From a virus: a stretch of 21,143 nt of DNA. Below, one piece after another: positions 20,072 through 21,143 of this stretch. Position 1 is the stretch's first letter. Each line of letters starts with the position of its first letter. Under the pieces are notes generated by a model. The model was not told the origin of the DNA. It saw nothing but the letters and a program-made list of their open reading frames with translations, and made no database searches. Location of the stretch: positions 1 to 21,143 of the IMG/VR virus record IMGVR_UViG_3300032895_000395. One strand, 5' to 3'. Position numbers and translations under genes: made by a program.

Positions 20072-20895
20072 TCGGACACCTCCACGAACTTGCCGCCGCG
20101 CAGCATGTAGAAGGTGTCGGCCTTGATTCGCTTCCCATCAACACGCTTCGTCTGCACGTCGATGCGGCGCCACTCGTAGCCGCGCTGTTCCCACTCGGCG
20201 AGCGTCAGCCAGCAGCCCTTGGCACCACTCGCTTTACCCTCAATGCCGAGAGATACAGCGCAACCCTCTTCGCCGGTGTTGGTGGCCGCGCTCCGGTAGC
20301 CGGTGTTGGTGGCCGCGCTCTGGTAGCCGGTGTTGGTGGCCGCGCTCTGGTAGCCGGTGTTGGTGGCCGCGCTCTGGTCGCCGGTGTTGGTGGCCGCGCT
20401 CCGGTTGCCGGTGTTGGTGGCCGCGCTCCGGTTGCCGGTGTTGGTGGCCGCGCTCTGGTCGCCGGTGTTGGTGGCCGCGCTCCGGTCGCCGGTGTTGGTG
20501 GCCGCGCTCTGGTAGCCGGTGTTGGTGGCCGCGCTCCGGTTGCCGGTGTTGGATTCCTTCGCGTTCGTGAAATCAACTTTTTCCAGAATGAATTTCACGC
20601 CGGCGCCGATCAGATGCGACAGACTGATCTCAGCGCCAATACGCAGCGTCTTCGCGGCGCGCTTTGAGTCGCCGCAGCTCTCCGGCGCAGAAACGTCCTC
20701 GCCTTCGACCTCAGCGAATCGAGACGACGGATCGTAGTAGCCGAAGATGTCGAGCGGAAACTCGCAGAAGTGGAAACCACTCTTACAAAGCGAGACTCGG
20801 CCAGTGTGCGTGTAGCTCTTCCCCGGCTCATATTGGAAGCCGCGGCACTGGAAGTTCTTATCGAAACCCTTGAATCCCTTGACGGTATCGCTCAA
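20068..20895 (-). CDS. DUF7666-type protein with ten 9-residue repeats
   Basis: The 275-residue protein starts like DUF7666 proteins (VKGFKGFDKNFQCRGFQYEP, then LCKSGFHFCEFPLDIFGYYD) and ends with GCWLTLAEWEQRGYEWRRID and TFYMLRGGKFVEV, also typical of the family. Between them, from about residue 118, ten copies of NTGxxSAAT follow each other, most likely forming a beta-helix-like solenoid. The x positions are Asn, Asp or Tyr followed by Arg or Gln. The function of the family is unknown. Translation starts at a TTG (20895) with GGAGG six bases upstream, overlapping the previous stop. Confidence 0.85.
   Translation of the reverse strand: MSDTVKGFKGFDKNFQCRGFQYEPGKSYTHTGRVSLCKSGFHFCEFPLDIFGYYDPSSRFAEVEGEDVSAPESCGDSKRAAKTLRIGAEISLSHLIGAGVKFILEKVDFTNAKESNTGNRSAATNTGYQSAATNTGDRSAATNTGDQSAATNTGNRSAATNTGNRSAATNTGDQSAATNTGYQSAATNTGYQSAATNTGYRSAATNTGEEGCAVSLGIEGKASGAKGCWLTLAEWEQRGYEWRRIDVQTKRVDGKRIKADTFYMLRGGKFVEVSE
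20273..20552 (-). repeat. 27-bp tandem repeat, ten full copies
   Basis: Ten units begin at 20273, 20300, 20327, 20354, 20381, 20408, 20435, 20462, 20489 and 20516, with a 10-base partial copy after them. Twenty-five of the 27 positions are identical in all ten units. Only two positions vary: one is A, C or T and the other is C or T on the plus strand, and both change the encoded amino acid. Confidence 0.97.
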
Positions 20896-21143
20896 CGCGC
20901 ACCTCCGAGGGTCCAGAGGCCACCGTCAACGCGCCGCGCTCCGCAGTCCCAGCATTTCGTCAGGTAGGCGAGCGGCCGGTGCGTGTTGCGGTGCGGGCAG
21001 GAGTTACGGAGTTCGCGCAGCATACCGCGAACGAACACCAGCGCATTCGCGATCCTGCTCTGTAAGGTGGGTGACTTTATTTCGCGAACAGCCGACGATT
21101 CGGCTGTTGTTCTGGTACTTCCCGCAGCGAAGGACTCTCGCAT
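20892..21143 (-). CDS. Zinc-ribbon-like protein, possibly cut by window edge
   Basis: The frame runs to the last base of the window, where an ATG happens to sit, so the true start may be there, further upstream, or internal (for example the ATG at 21023). The C-terminal part SCPHRNTHRPLAYLTKCWDC has one Cys-x-His pair and a CxxC pair, as in small phage zinc-ribbon proteins, and the end is glycine-rich. Its stop overlaps the TTG start of the DUF7666-type gene, whose ribosome binding site lies inside this gene. Confidence 0.65.
   Translation of the reverse strand: MRESFAAGSTRTTAESSAVREIKSPTLQSRIANALVFVRGMLRELRNSCPHRNTHRPLAYLTKCWDCGARRVDGGLWTLGGAR

Noticed and set aside
20273-20552. CRISPR array
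   Set aside because: The units are directly joined with no variable spacers, and they are in frame within a protein gene.
20273-20552. Variable region of a diversity-generating retroelement
   Set aside because: No reverse transcriptase or template repeat is present, changes are limited to two positions per unit, and the second A of the Asn/Asp/Tyr codon never changes.
19546-20667. Plus-strand frame of 373 codons with Val-Ala-Gly-Val-Gly-Gly repeats
   Set aside because: The repeats are the antisense of the 27-bp repeats of the DUF7666-type gene; the minus-strand frame has family-specific ends and a ribosome binding site.

Overview
This window is a contiguous piece of a tailed double-stranded DNA phage or prophage genome (Caudoviricetes, siphovirus-like head genes). 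Every gene I can support lies on the minus strand, so transcription runs from the right edge to the left edge. The genes are very tightly packed: most neighbours overlap by 1 to 20 bases through ATGA, TGATG or GTGA junctions. The sequence is GC-rich, except for a more AT-rich patch around 7.07-7.66 kb and a short AT-rich tract at 14.63-14.69 kb. No integrase, repressor, lysis, tail or tRNA gene is visible, so lifestyle cannot be decided. The host is probably a GC-rich bacterium; I cannot name it from this sequence. No stretch longer than 300 bases lacks a gene.

Right part (21.1-14.0 kb), the early and replication module: a partial zinc-ribbon protein; a DUF7666-type protein with ten almost identical 27-bp repeats; a winged-helix protein; a CxxC protein; a YqaJ/lambda-exonuclease-like nuclease with a Cas4/AddB-like iron-sulfur cysteine pattern; a tiny protein resembling sigma-70 region 4; several small unknown proteins; a DUF1064 nuclease-like protein; a zinc-finger protein; a phage-encoded DNA polymerase sliding clamp (DnaN); a zinc-finger/Myb/HTH protein; and a replication-initiator-like protein. 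The initiator-like gene contains a 12-bp tandem repeat next to an AT-rich palindromic tract, a layout resembling the lambda origin inside gene O.

Middle (14.0-9.6 kb), DNA modification: small unknown genes, a cytosine-5 methyltransferase whose first 21 codons (the SAM-binding motif I) are in a different frame from the rest, and an 838-residue fusion of an SF2 helicase with an N6-adenine/N4-cytosine methyltransferase. Together these may protect the phage genome from host restriction.

Small-gene region (9.8-7.0 kb): a run of mostly tiny genes, including zinc-ribbon and membrane microproteins, a small HNH endonuclease and an excisionase-like HTH protein.

Left part (7.0-0 kb), packaging and head module in lambda order: HNH endonuclease, small terminase (Nu1-like), large terminase (GpA-like), a gpW-like connector with an added N-terminal beta domain, a lambda-type portal, a strong terminator, then an HK97-type prohead protease fused to the major capsid protein and cut by the window edge. 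Lambda-type packaging is thus joined to an HK97-type protease and capsid.
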